Shown here one piece after another: positions 44,152 to 51,970 of a stretch of DNA of 64,000 bases; position 1 is the stretch's first letter, and the number at the start of each line of letters is the position of its first letter. The DNA is taken from NCBI RefSeq assembly GCF_002904295.1, contig NZ_PPHG01000077.1:106948-170947 (forward strand), in the 5' to 3' direction. The position numbers were made by a program, and so were the translations under genes. Under the pieces are notes generated by a model, which was not told the DNA's origin, made no database searches, and saw only the letters and a program-made list of their open reading frames with translations. The DNA comes from Amycolatopsis sp. CA-128772. Its GTDB lineage: Bacteria > Actinomycetota > Actinomycetes > Mycobacteriales > Pseudonocardiaceae.

Positions 44152-44780
44152 ATCAATCCCTCCCGCAGGGCGTAGGCGACCGCGTGCGAGCGGTTGCGCA
44201 GCTGGAAGCGGTTGGTGACGTCGTGGAGGATGCTCTTCACCGTGCGCTGCGAGTAGCACAGCTCGTCGGCGATCTCCTGCGTCGAGCAGCCCGCCGCGAC
44301 GAGCTTGAGCACCTCGGTCTCCCGGTCGCTCATGCCGCCCAGGCGCAGGCCGCGCGGCTGGAGCACCTGGCGCTGCAGGCGCGAAACCCGGTTGAGCAGC
44401 CGGCCGAGCAGGTCGGGCGGCAGCGCGCCTTCGCCGGCCGCGGCCGCCTTGATCAGCCGGACGAGCACCTCCGGCCCGGCGTCGGCGCGCCGGGCGACCG
44501 CGCAGACCCCGTGCTCGACGGCATTGAGGATCTCGTTGTCGTCGACTTCGCCCGCGACCAGCACGATGCGGGTGAAGCCCTGGTGGTGCAGCGCGGACAG
44601 CAGCCGGGTCATCGGCTCGTCGAGCCGGTCGGCGACCAGCAGCGCGACCAGGGCCGGGTCGGGCGGGTCCCCGTCCACCACCCGGACGTCGTCGCGCGAA
44701 CGCAGGGTCATGCAGACGCCGTTGTGCAGGATCGGATCGGTGGCGCGGACGACCACCGGTGTCCGGTCGGTTTCGAACAT
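44148..44780 (-). CDS. LuxR-type regulator with degenerate receiver domain
   Basis: 210 aa from ATG 44780. The C-terminal HTH is intact (MSDRETEVLKLVAAGCSTQE, IADELCYSQRTVKSILHDVT). The N-terminal part resembles a receiver in length and pattern (TPVVVRATDPILHNGVCMTL, ...RIVLVAGEVDDNEILNAVEH) but the acidic pocket and phosphoacceptor Asp are missing: the expected site reads PALVALLVADRLD. It should be regulated without phosphorylation. It overlaps the convergent kinase gene by 4 bp and lies beside a normal response regulator. Confidence 0.85.
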   Translation of the reverse strand: MFETDRTPVVVRATDPILHNGVCMTLRSRDDVRVVDGDPPDPALVALLVADRLDEPMTRLLSALHHQGFTRIVLVAGEVDDNEILNAVEHGVCAVARRADAGPEVLVRLIKAAAAGEGALPPDLLGRLLNRVSRLQRQVLQPRGLRLGGMSDRETEVLKLVAAGCSTQEIADELCYSQRTVKSILHDVTNRFQLRNRSHAVAYALREGLI

Positions 44781-44884
44781 CGTTCCCCATTTCCCCTCGA
44801 AACGGTGCAGACCGTCCAGCCTGCCCGCTCGCGTGTCCCGGGCGCATGGGACCGGCGTCCCGATGTTGCCCGGGCGGCTGCCCG

Positions 44885-45529
44885 TCAGGACTCGCCGAGC
44901 CCGGCGTCCCGCGCCCGGACGATCGCCTCGGCGCGGTCGGCGACGTGCAGCTTGGCGAAGACGTTCGAAATGTGGTTGCGCACGGTCTTGGGGCTCAGGC
45001 ACAGCGTGCTCGCGATGACGCCGTTGCTGTGCCCGGCCGCGATCAGCGCGAGCACCTCGCGCTCGCGCCCGGTCAGCTCGGGGAACACCGGCTCGGTGGC
45101 CGGTGGCCGGCTGAAGAAGGCGAGCACGCGGTTCGCGATGTCGGGGCCGAAGATGGCCTCCCGCCGGGCGACCGCCCGGACAGCCCGGACGATCTCGTCC
45201 GGTTCGGCGTCCTTGAGCAGGTAGCCGCGGGCACCGGCGCGCATCGCCGCGAAGACCGACTCGCTTTCGTCGGCCATCGTCAGCATCAGCACGCCGGTGC
45301 CCGGGTTCGCCGCCACGATGCGCCGGGTCGCCTGGATCCCGGACAGGTCGGGCAGGTGCAGGTCCATCACGACGACGTCCGGCCGCAGGGCGGCGGCGGA
45401 AGCGACGGCGTCGGTTCCGCCGGCGGCCTCACCGACGACCTCGATCCCGGGTTCGGCGGCGAGCAGCGTGCCCACGCCGATCCGGAACAGGGGGTGGTCG
45501 TCCACGACGAGGACGCGCAGGTCGCCCAT
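44885..45529 (-). CDS. NarL/FixJ-type response regulator (orphan)
   Basis: 214 aa. LRVLVVDDHPLFRIGVGTLL, RPDVVVMDLHLPDLSG (phospho-Asp), GYLLKDAEPDEIVRAVRAV, then HTH LTGREREVLALIAAGHSNGV, IASTLCLSPKTVRNHISNVF. No kinase is adjacent on its strand. It is 20 bp upstream-side neighbour of the NmrA gene and 104 bp from the receiver-like LuxR gene, both in the same direction. Confidence 0.92.
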   Translation of the reverse strand: MGDLRVLVVDDHPLFRIGVGTLLAAEPGIEVVGEAAGGTDAVASAAALRPDVVVMDLHLPDLSGIQATRRIVAANPGTGVLMLTMADESESVFAAMRAGARGYLLKDAEPDEIVRAVRAVARREAIFGPDIANRVLAFFSRPPATEPVFPELTGREREVLALIAAGHSNGVIASTLCLSPKTVRNHISNVFAKLHVADRAEAIVRARDAGLGES

Positions 45530-45549
45530 CCGCCGTCACCTCCCGGTCG

Positions 45550-46398
45550 TCACTCCTGGTGATGGTACGCGGACGCGTTCTCCCGCGCCCAGGCCGCGAA
45601 GGTGTGCGGCGGCCGGCCGAGCAGCCGCTCGACCGTGTCGAAGACGACGCGTTCGTGCGGGGCGGATTCGCGTTTGAGGGCGAACAGCCCGTCGACCGCC
45701 TTCGGGGGCCAGCCGTACGTCCGGATTAGGCGATCCTTCGCGGCGCTTTCGGTCTCTTCGACGTACTTCAGCGGACGGCCGATCGCGTCGGCCAGGGCGG
45801 CGACCTGCTGGGCGGTGGTCAGGGCCTCGCCGCCGGTGAGCTCGTAGGTCGCGCCTTCGTGCCCGGACGTGGTCAGGACGAGCGTGGCGACCGCGGCGAT
45901 GTCCCGGACGTGGATCAGCGCCGACGGCGGATCGGTTTCGGTCACGTACACGGTGTCTTCTTCGCGGATCGAGCCGATCCAGGCGAACCGGTTGTCCATG
46001 AAGGCACCGGGCCGCAGGATCGTCCACGCCGGCCCGGCTTCGCGGATCGCCCGCTCGGCTTCGGCGTGGGCGCGGGTGATCGCGTCCTTCTGTCCGAAGT
46101 GGACGCCCGTGGTGGACAGCTTGACGAGGTGGCTGACGCCGGCTTGGGCGGCAGCCTGCGCGACCGCCGCTTCCCGGTCGGTGTTGTGCCCCTGGGTCAG
46201 CACGAACACGCGGTCCGCGCCGGCCAGCAGGGCGGGCAGGTCCGAGGTGTCGAGGTCGCCGCGGACCACTTCGGCACGCGGGTCGATCCGGGCCTTCGCC
46301 GGGTCGCGGGTCAGGGCGCGGACGCCTGTGCCGGCGTCGAGCAGGGCGGGGACGAGGTGGCGGCCGACCTTGCCGGTGGCGCCGAGGACGAAGATCAT
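45550..46398 (-). CDS. NmrA-like NAD(P)H-binding protein
   Basis: 282 aa, ATG 46398 with GGAGAA upstream. Atypical SDR: IFVLGATGKVGRHLVPALLD (GxxGxxG cofactor loop), VRALTRDPAK, VFVLTQGHN and ILRPGAFMDN; there is no YxxxK. Such proteins sense or reduce quinones or act as redox sensors. It is 11 bp downstream of the MFS gene, so the two form a unit. It has a distant paralogue in the window at 63107. Confidence 0.9.
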   Translation of the reverse strand: MIFVLGATGKVGRHLVPALLDAGTGVRALTRDPAKARIDPRAEVVRGDLDTSDLPALLAGADRVFVLTQGHNTDREAAVAQAAAQAGVSHLVKLSTTGVHFGQKDAITRAHAEAERAIREAGPAWTILRPGAFMDNRFAWIGSIREEDTVYVTETDPPSALIHVRDIAAVATLVLTTSGHEGATYELTGGEALTTAQQVAALADAIGRPLKYVEETESAAKDRLIRTYGWPPKAVDGLFALKRESAPHERVVFDTVERLLGRPPHTFAAWARENASAYHHQE

Positions 46399-46409
46399 CG
46401 GGTTTTCTC

Positions 46410-47699
46410 CTAGCGGTTGAGCGGAACGTGGGGGAGGACGAGCGCCGTGACGAGCCCGAGGGCGAGCACGGGCAGCAGGGCGAGGAACACGCCGTGCGTG
46501 CCGGCCCGGTAGGCGACCCCGAGCGCCACCGGGCCGAGGGCCGAGCCGAGCGCGCGGGCGAGGTTGACGCCGGCGGCGACCGCGCCGCGGTCGGCCGGGG
46601 GCGCGGTGTTCTGCGTGGCTATGGCCAGTACCTGCATGTTCAGCCCGGCCGCGACCCCGAAGACGACCAGGCAGCCGAGGACGGCGGGCAGGCCGTGCAG
46701 GGTGAGCAGGCCGAGCACCGCGAGCAGGCCGAGCGCCATGCTCAGCCGCGGCGCCCACCGGTAGGCGCCGGTGCGGGCGATGACCTTGTTCGTGACGAGG
46801 GAGGCGGCCGCGACGGCGAGCGTCATCGGCACCAGCCGCAGGCCGCCTTCCGCCGGGCCGGCGTCGGCCTGCAGCAGGACCGCGATGTAGTTGACCGAGC
46901 CGAGGAACGCGAACCCGGCGAGCACGCTGAGCACGACGGACACGCTGAACGTCCGGTCGCGGAACAGCCGCAACGGCAGCACGGGTGCGTCCGCCTTGCG
47001 TTCGACGAAGACGAACGCAACGGCCGAGGCGGCACCGAGGGCGGCCGACCACGGCGTCAGCAGGGTGAACCCGGTGATCGCGACGCCGAGCAGGACCACC
47101 CCGGCGAAGTCGAACGGCGCTTCCCGCTGTCGTTTCGGCAGGTCAAGGGATCGGAGGCAGCCCAGTGCGGCGAGCCCGAGCGGGAGGTTCACCAGGAAGA
47201 TCGACCGCCAGCCGGCCACGCCGGTCAGGAGGCCGCCGACGACCGGACCGGCGAGCGAGGAGACGGCGAAGCAGATCGAGAACCACCCGAAGTACTTCGC
47301 GCCTTCGCGAGGCGTGAACATTTCGCCGAGCGAAGCGCCGACGGAGACGAAGAGGCCGCCGGAGCCGGCACCCTGCAGGACCCGGCCGGCGATCAGCGTG
47401 GTGGCCGACGGCGCGAGCCCGCAGGCGAGCGAACCGAGCAGGAAGAGGGCGAGCGCGCCCAGGAGCACGCGTTTGCGCCCGAAGACGTCACCGAGTTTGC
47501 CGTAGAGCGGCGCGGAGACGCTGCCGGCGAGCAGGTAGGCGGTGGTGACCCAGGCGTAGGCGCCGGTCCCGCCGAACTCGCCGGCGATCCGGGGGAGTGC
47601 GGTGGCGACGACCTGGGCGTCCAGCATCGCGAGGAAAACGGACAGGAACAGGCCGGTGAGAGCCGTTTTTTGAGCGCGCGAAGGCGCGAGAGTGATCAA
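46410..47699 (-). CDS. MFS drug-resistance transporter
   Basis: 429 aa from a TTG at 47699, chosen because GAGGA precedes it by 6 bases; longer readings up to 47867 add a non-membrane Arg-rich stretch and lack a ribosome site. Twelve to fourteen helices; TALTGLFLSVFLAMLDAQVV (TM1), GKLGDVFGRKRVLL (motif A), GRVLQGAGSGGLF and AGPVVGGLLTGVAGWR (motif C) mark an efflux antiporter of the DHA2 type. Operon with the NmrA gene; the inverted repeat at 47898-47923 may be its operator. Confidence 0.9.
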   Translation of the reverse strand: MITLAPSRAQKTALTGLFLSVFLAMLDAQVVATALPRIAGEFGGTGAYAWVTTAYLLAGSVSAPLYGKLGDVFGRKRVLLGALALFLLGSLACGLAPSATTLIAGRVLQGAGSGGLFVSVGASLGEMFTPREGAKYFGWFSICFAVSSLAGPVVGGLLTGVAGWRSIFLVNLPLGLAALGCLRSLDLPKRQREAPFDFAGVVLLGVAITGFTLLTPWSAALGAASAVAFVFVERKADAPVLPLRLFRDRTFSVSVVLSVLAGFAFLGSVNYIAVLLQADAGPAEGGLRLVPMTLAVAAASLVTNKVIARTGAYRWAPRLSMALGLLAVLGLLTLHGLPAVLGCLVVFGVAAGLNMQVLAIATQNTAPPADRGAVAAGVNLARALGSALGPVALGVAYRAGTHGVFLALLPVLALGLVTALVLPHVPLNR

Positions 47700-47897
47700 A
47701 AGATGTCCTCGTGGAGAAGGGACGAGAAAGGCGGACGTGCGCGAGACACGTCCCGTCGAGTCGGGAAAAGGCTCCATCGTCATCCGCGGACGGATGCGAC
47801 CTCTTCGCGCTCGGAAACCACCTCGAATCGTCCCGCTCGCCCGGCCGAACCCGGACGGCGTCCTCACGAAGGAACACTGACGAAGAGGACTTTAGAC

Positions 47898-47923
47898 AAC
47901 TACATGTCAGGAGACAAGTAGTT
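47898..47923. promoter_or_regulatory. Inverted repeat between gtrA and MFS genes
   Basis: AACTACATGTC and GACAAGTAGTT (10 of 11 pairs) around AGGA, about 200 bp upstream of the MFS start and 5 bp after the gtrA stop. ACTA(A/C)TTGTC-like arms suit a TetR/MarR operator, but the position also allows a gtrA terminator. Confidence 0.45.
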
Positions 47924-47928
47924 TTTGC

Positions 47929-48456
47929 TCAGCGGACGCGGGTGGCCGTTTCGCCGTCCCGGCGCCGCTCGCCCAGCTCGTCCGGGAACACCCACTTCTT
48001 GAAGCCCCAGAAGCGGAAGAACATGGCCAGCAGCATGCCGATGATCGAGCCGCTGGCGAAGTCCGCGATCTCCTGGACCAGGAACGTCACGTGCGGGACC
48101 TCGAGGTCGAGTACGTACCGCGAGACGATCAGCGGGATCAGGTTGACCCCCACCGCGATGCCGCTGATGACGAAGAACAACGCCGCTTCGTGGTGCCGCT
48201 CGCGCCCGCCGCGGGTCCGGAAGGACCACTCGCGGTTGAGGATGTAGGACACGATGGTCGCGACGATGATCGCGATCGCCTTCGCCGTCGTCGGTTTCGG
48301 CTCCAGCACCGTCAGCTTCAGGGTGTACCAGACCCCGTTGTCGACGAGGAACGTCGTGCCGCCCACGATCGCGAACTTCAGCAGCTCCCGGTGCTTGATC
48401 AGCACCGAACGCAGTGGTTCCGGCGTGCGCTTGAGCACGGTTTCCACAACGGTCAC
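47929..48456 (-). CDS. GtrA-like membrane protein
   Basis: 175 aa. GTG at 48456 lies 7 bases after TAGACT (48464-48469), consistent with a leaderless mRNA. Four helices: LLKFAIVGGTTFLVDNGVWY, AKAIAIIVATIVSYILNREW, FFVISGIAVGVNLIPLIVSR and ASGSIIGMLLAMFFRFWGFK. The NREWSFR and RFWGFKKWVF ends are typical of GtrA, which flips or helps use polyprenyl-linked sugars for cell-wall decoration. Corresponds to Rv3277 in the conserved block. Confidence 0.9.
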   Translation of the reverse strand: MTVVETVLKRTPEPLRSVLIKHRELLKFAIVGGTTFLVDNGVWYTLKLTVLEPKPTTAKAIAIIVATIVSYILNREWSFRTRGGRERHHEAALFFVISGIAVGVNLIPLIVSRYVLDLEVPHVTFLVQEIADFASGSIIGMLLAMFFRFWGFKKWVFPDELGERRRDGETATRVR

Positions 48457-48545
48457 ACCACGCAGTCTAGGAGAACTCCGCGGTGGCCAGTGGTCCAGGC
48501 GGCCCAGCCGCCGTGAATGTCCGGATCCACCGGCGGGTTCCGGCG

Positions 48546-50783
48546 CTATCCGGTCAACCAGCCGAAAGCTGTTTCGGGGCTGACGGTCGGCGGCCGGTCG
48601 CCCGGCTTGCCGCTCGGCCGCGGGGGTGCGCTCGTCGTGGTCGTCGACGTCGGCGGCTCGGTCGTGGGTTCCGCCTTCGTTGTCACCGGCGGGGTCGGCG
48701 TCGGCTTCGGCGACGTCGGTTTCGTCGGCTTGGCCGGCGTGGTCGGCTTGGTCGACGGCGTGGTCGTCGGCGTCGGGTGGTGGTGGTCGCACCAGTGCAG
48801 GAAGCAGCCGAAGTCCACCGTGACCGGCTTCGCCGACGCCTTGCCGAGCTGGGCGGTGATCGTCACGCGCCCGTCTTCGGGGCGGCCCTTGAGCCGGACC
48901 CACAGGTTGACGTGCTGGCCGGGGGCCAGTGCGCTCTTCGTCGTGCAGCTCGCGCCGTTGCCGGCCGGGGTGCACGGGAAGGCCCGCAGGCTCCACCACT
49001 GCCAGAGCGGGTGGTCGAAGGCGACCGTGACCGGCTTCGTCGTCTCGCCGGTGTTGCGGACCCGCACGTAGACCAGCGGGTTGTGGGTCCACGGGAACGC
49101 CGAAAGCCCGTCGCCCTGCGCTTCCAGAACCACGCCGTCCGGCGGCTGCTTCACGGTGACCTTGACGCTCACGTCGACGGAGATCTGCACGCCGGCTGTG
49201 ACCGAGCCGGTGACCGTGCCGCCCTCGGCGTCCTCGTCGGCCTGCAGGCGGAAGTTCAGGGTGGCGCTCTGGCCGGGCTGCAGGCCGGCGCCGGTCCTGC
49301 AGGTGACCGTGCCGTCGCCGCCGGGGCAGTTCACCGAGATGGGGGCACCGGCCTGGGCACGCGCCACGGGGGCGCCGCCGCCGCCCGTGTCGACGGCGTG
49401 CACGCCCCGCGGCAGGTTCAAAGCCACGGCCACCGGCTCGGACGGGCTGCCGCCGTCGTTGCGGACGGTGATCGGCACGTTCTTCGCGGTGCCCGGGCTG
49501 AGCTCGACGCCGTCCGGCGGGGTCGTCGCGGACATCGACGGCGGTGCCGGGGCCGGCGGCGCGGGCGGGGCAGGCGGGGCAGGCGGAGCCGGCGGCGCGG
49601 GTGACAGCGGCGCCGCCGAGGGCGGAGCCGGGGGGACGACCGGCGGCGCGGCGGGCTGGACCGACGGCGTGGCGGGCGGCGCCGGTGGCTGCTCGGGCGG
49701 GGCCGGCGGCTGCGGTTTCGGGGCCGGCGGTTCGACCGGCTGGGCCGACGGCGGCGGCTCCTGGACGGCGACCGGGATCTGCTGCGTCCCGCCGCCCAGG
49801 GTGAGCGCGAGGACGACGGCCGCGACGACCGCCGTGCCCGCGGCGGCGACCCCGGCGAACTGGCGGGGACCCGCGCTCGCGGCACCCGCGGCCGCACCGG
49901 CCTTGCCACCGGCCGCCGCGGCTCCGGCTGCTGCCGCGCCCGCGGTCGCCGCCGTGGCCGCGCTCGCCTTCGCGGCGCCGATGGTGGCGAGGTAGCCCAG
50001 CGCCGCGCCGCCCAGGACGATCGGGGCGATGACCGCGCGCAGGCCGCCGTTGACGTCGGCGAGCTCCGCGGCCAGCGCCCGGCAGTTCTCGCACTCGTCG
50101 AGGTGGCTCTCGACCTGGGCGCGTTCCCGCTTCGACAGGCCGTCGCGGGTCCACGCGCCGAGCCGCTCGGCGCAGGCGCGGCAGCGTTCCTCGGCGTTCT
50201 CCTGCAGGTGGACCTGCAGGTACGCCTGGCGGAGGCCCTCACGGGCGCGGTAGGCGAGCGCCGAGACGCCGTTCGCGGTCAGGCCCAGCAGCGGCGCGAC
50301 CTCGGCCGGGCTCTGCTGCTCGATCTCGGTGTGCCAGAGCACCGCCCGCCAGCGTTCCGGCAGCCGCGCGAACGCCTTCGCGGCCATCGTCCGCTCCAGC
50401 CCGGCGACCGCGGTGTCGGAGAACGGCACGGTCAGCGCCTCGGCCGCGGCGCCGCCGACCTCGGTCATGTCCTCGTTGAGGTCGACCCGGCGTTCCTTGC
50501 GGGTGCGGTCGTACGCGGTGTGACGCAGGGCGGTCAGCAAGTACGCCCGGAAGGCGGTGTCCGGCCCCTTGCCACCACGGAGCGTGTCGAGCACCTTGGC
50601 GAACGCCTCGGACACGAGGTCGTCGGCTTCGGAGCTCGAACGGGCCAGCTGACGAGCCAGGTTGTGCGCCGCGCCGGTGTGCCGTTCGTAGAGCGTCCCG
50701 TACGACGCGAGCTCCCCGGAGCGAACTTCCGCGATCAGCTCGGCGTCACTCTTTCCGCTGAGATCGGCGGGAACGGTGGACAC
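48546..50783 (-). CDS. ECF-type sigma factor fused to zinc-finger, transmembrane and extracellular domains
   Basis: 745 aa, GTG 50783 with GAGGAG upstream. Sigma region 2 (about 18-90: YGTLYERHTGAAHNLARQLA, SEADDLVSEAFAKVLDTLRG) and region 4 (about 130-190: LPERWRAVLWHTEIEQQSPA, EVAPLLGLTANGVSALAYRA). Then a zinc-finger anti-sigma-like motif, H227-x3-C231-x2-C234 in HLDECENCR, an Ala-rich stretch, a membrane helix near 310-330, a long Pro-rich spacer and two CARDB/NEW3-like beta domains (NVPITVRNDGGSPSEPVAVA and VYVRVRNTGETTKPVTVAFD), ending in a Thr/Pro/Lys tail. Sensor, anti-sigma and sigma are in one chain; release probably needs proteolysis or a conformational change. Confidence 0.88.
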   Translation of the reverse strand: MSTVPADLSGKSDAELIAEVRSGELASYGTLYERHTGAAHNLARQLARSSSEADDLVSEAFAKVLDTLRGGKGPDTAFRAYLLTALRHTAYDRTRKERRVDLNEDMTEVGGAAAEALTVPFSDTAVAGLERTMAAKAFARLPERWRAVLWHTEIEQQSPAEVAPLLGLTANGVSALAYRAREGLRQAYLQVHLQENAEERCRACAERLGAWTRDGLSKRERAQVESHLDECENCRALAAELADVNGGLRAVIAPIVLGGAALGYLATIGAAKASAATAATAGAAAAGAAAAGGKAGAAAGAASAGPRQFAGVAAAGTAVVAAVVLALTLGGGTQQIPVAVQEPPPSAQPVEPPAPKPQPPAPPEQPPAPPATPSVQPAAPPVVPPAPPSAAPLSPAPPAPPAPPAPPAPPAPAPPSMSATTPPDGVELSPGTAKNVPITVRNDGGSPSEPVAVALNLPRGVHAVDTGGGGAPVARAQAGAPISVNCPGGDGTVTCRTGAGLQPGQSATLNFRLQADEDAEGGTVTGSVTAGVQISVDVSVKVTVKQPPDGVVLEAQGDGLSAFPWTHNPLVYVRVRNTGETTKPVTVAFDHPLWQWWSLRAFPCTPAGNGASCTTKSALAPGQHVNLWVRLKGRPEDGRVTITAQLGKASAKPVTVDFGCFLHWCDHHHPTPTTTPSTKPTTPAKPTKPTSPKPTPTPPVTTKAEPTTEPPTSTTTTSAPPRPSGKPGDRPPTVSPETAFGWLTG

Positions 50784-51053
50784 GGCACTCCTCGGTCGGC
50801 TAGAGCCAGGACCTGCCCTAACAGGCCGATCCGGGACGCGAGACAAGTGTGACTGACCCTCTCCGGCTGGTCACGTCGTGGTCGGGGTGATGACTCCGAC
50901 GGCGGAGCAAAATCACCCACCCCCGGTTGACGCCACGGAAAAGCGGCAAGACAAAAACTGGTCAGTACGCGTCACGGTGCCCGTCAGGCGACGTCCTCAC
51001 CGTGAAGCGCCGAGCAAGATCGCGGCAAAGCGGACGAAAGGGGCGGGCCACCA

Positions 51054-51899
51054 GTGGATGTTCCGGCTGCGCGCCCCGGTTCCGGAGACACCCCGCCCGC
51101 CAAAACCGACCGCGACGCTTCCCTGCGTGCGTTGCGGGCCCGCTGGCGCACGGCCAGCCTGGCCGCGGGCTGGCGGTTCCCCAGCGACTGGGCCCTGCCC
51201 GAGGTCGACGCCGTCTGCGCGGCCGTGATGGCCAAGGGCCGCGTCGAAGCCGCCGAAACCGCGCTGGCCGGGCTGGCCCGGGCCCGCGCGGCGGCCGGGG
51301 CCGGGCTCGCGGAAACCCTCGCCGACCTGGCCGCGCTGCACGCCGTCCTCGGCCACGACGGCGACGGGTTCGTCGCCCCCGACGTCGACGCGGCGCCGGC
51401 CCGGCTGCTCCGGACCACCGCGCTGGCCTGGGCGGACGTCGCCACCGACCAGCTGGTGCACACCGAGGTCACCGACCCGCTGACCGGCCTGCCGACCGCC
51501 GCCTACCTGCGCACCCGGCTCGAGGAGGTCTACCGCGCCGCCGCCGCGCGCGAGCGCCCCGCCGCGGAGGACCACGTGCTGCTGGTCGTCTCGCTCGACC
51601 TCGCCACCGTCGCCGGCTTCGCGCGGCTGACCGGGATGATCATGGTCGCCGACGCGCTGCGGGCGGTGTTCGACAGCGGGCAGAGCGTCGCCTCGCTGGG
51701 GCCGTCCGTCGTCGCGGCCCTGGTTCCGAAGGACGAGCGGGTCGCCTCGCACGGCGTCGCGCTGCGAAGGGCGTTGCACGAGCGGCTGTCGGTCGACGCG
51801 CAGCTGGCGGACGTCGGCCGGCCCCGCGTGTCGGCGGTGCGGCTGCCGCCCACCCACGAGCTCGCCTGCGACCTGCTGGCGCACCTCGCGCGCGCGTAG
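51054..51899 (+). CDS. Degenerate GGDEF domain protein
   Basis: 281 aa from a GTG at 51054. An N-terminal helical region (RALRARWRTASLAAGWRFPS to about 135) precedes TDPLTGLPTAAYLRTRLEEV, the usual opening of a GGDEF domain. The catalytic loop is lost: the expected R-x-GGDEF stretch reads SVASLGPSVVAALVP, with no acidic metal ligands. It therefore cannot make c-di-GMP and may bind nucleotide or protein. No TM segment. No other c-di-GMP gene is near. Confidence 0.72.
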   Translation: MDVPAARPGSGDTPPAKTDRDASLRALRARWRTASLAAGWRFPSDWALPEVDAVCAAVMAKGRVEAAETALAGLARARAAAGAGLAETLADLAALHAVLGHDGDGFVAPDVDAAPARLLRTTALAWADVATDQLVHTEVTDPLTGLPTAAYLRTRLEEVYRAAAARERPAAEDHVLLVVSLDLATVAGFARLTGMIMVADALRAVFDSGQSVASLGPSVVAALVPKDERVASHGVALRRALHERLSVDAQLADVGRPRVSAVRLPPTHELACDLLAHLARA

Positions 51900-51970
51900 A
51901 ACGCCGGAAAAGCCCGCTTTCGCCAGGACCCTTCCGACCGCGACCGGGCCGGTCATGATTTCCTGATGGG

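Noticed and set aside
46410..47867. Longer 485-aa form of the MFS transporter
   Set aside because: The extra N-terminus is Arg-rich with no ribosome site, whereas a TTG at 47699 has GAGGA at the right distance just before TM1.
49540..49760. GC-rich tandem repeats resembling a CRISPR-like or minisatellite array
   Set aside because: They are codons of the Pro/Ala-rich linker of the sigma fusion protein (PAPPAPPAPP...), not an array with unique spacers.
50784..51053. 270-bp gap between the sigma fusion and the GGDEF-like gene tested for a small RNA or riboswitch
   Set aside because: Only a short CTCCG/CGGAG repeat was found; no conserved riboswitch core or clear terminator. It is most simply the divergent promoter region.
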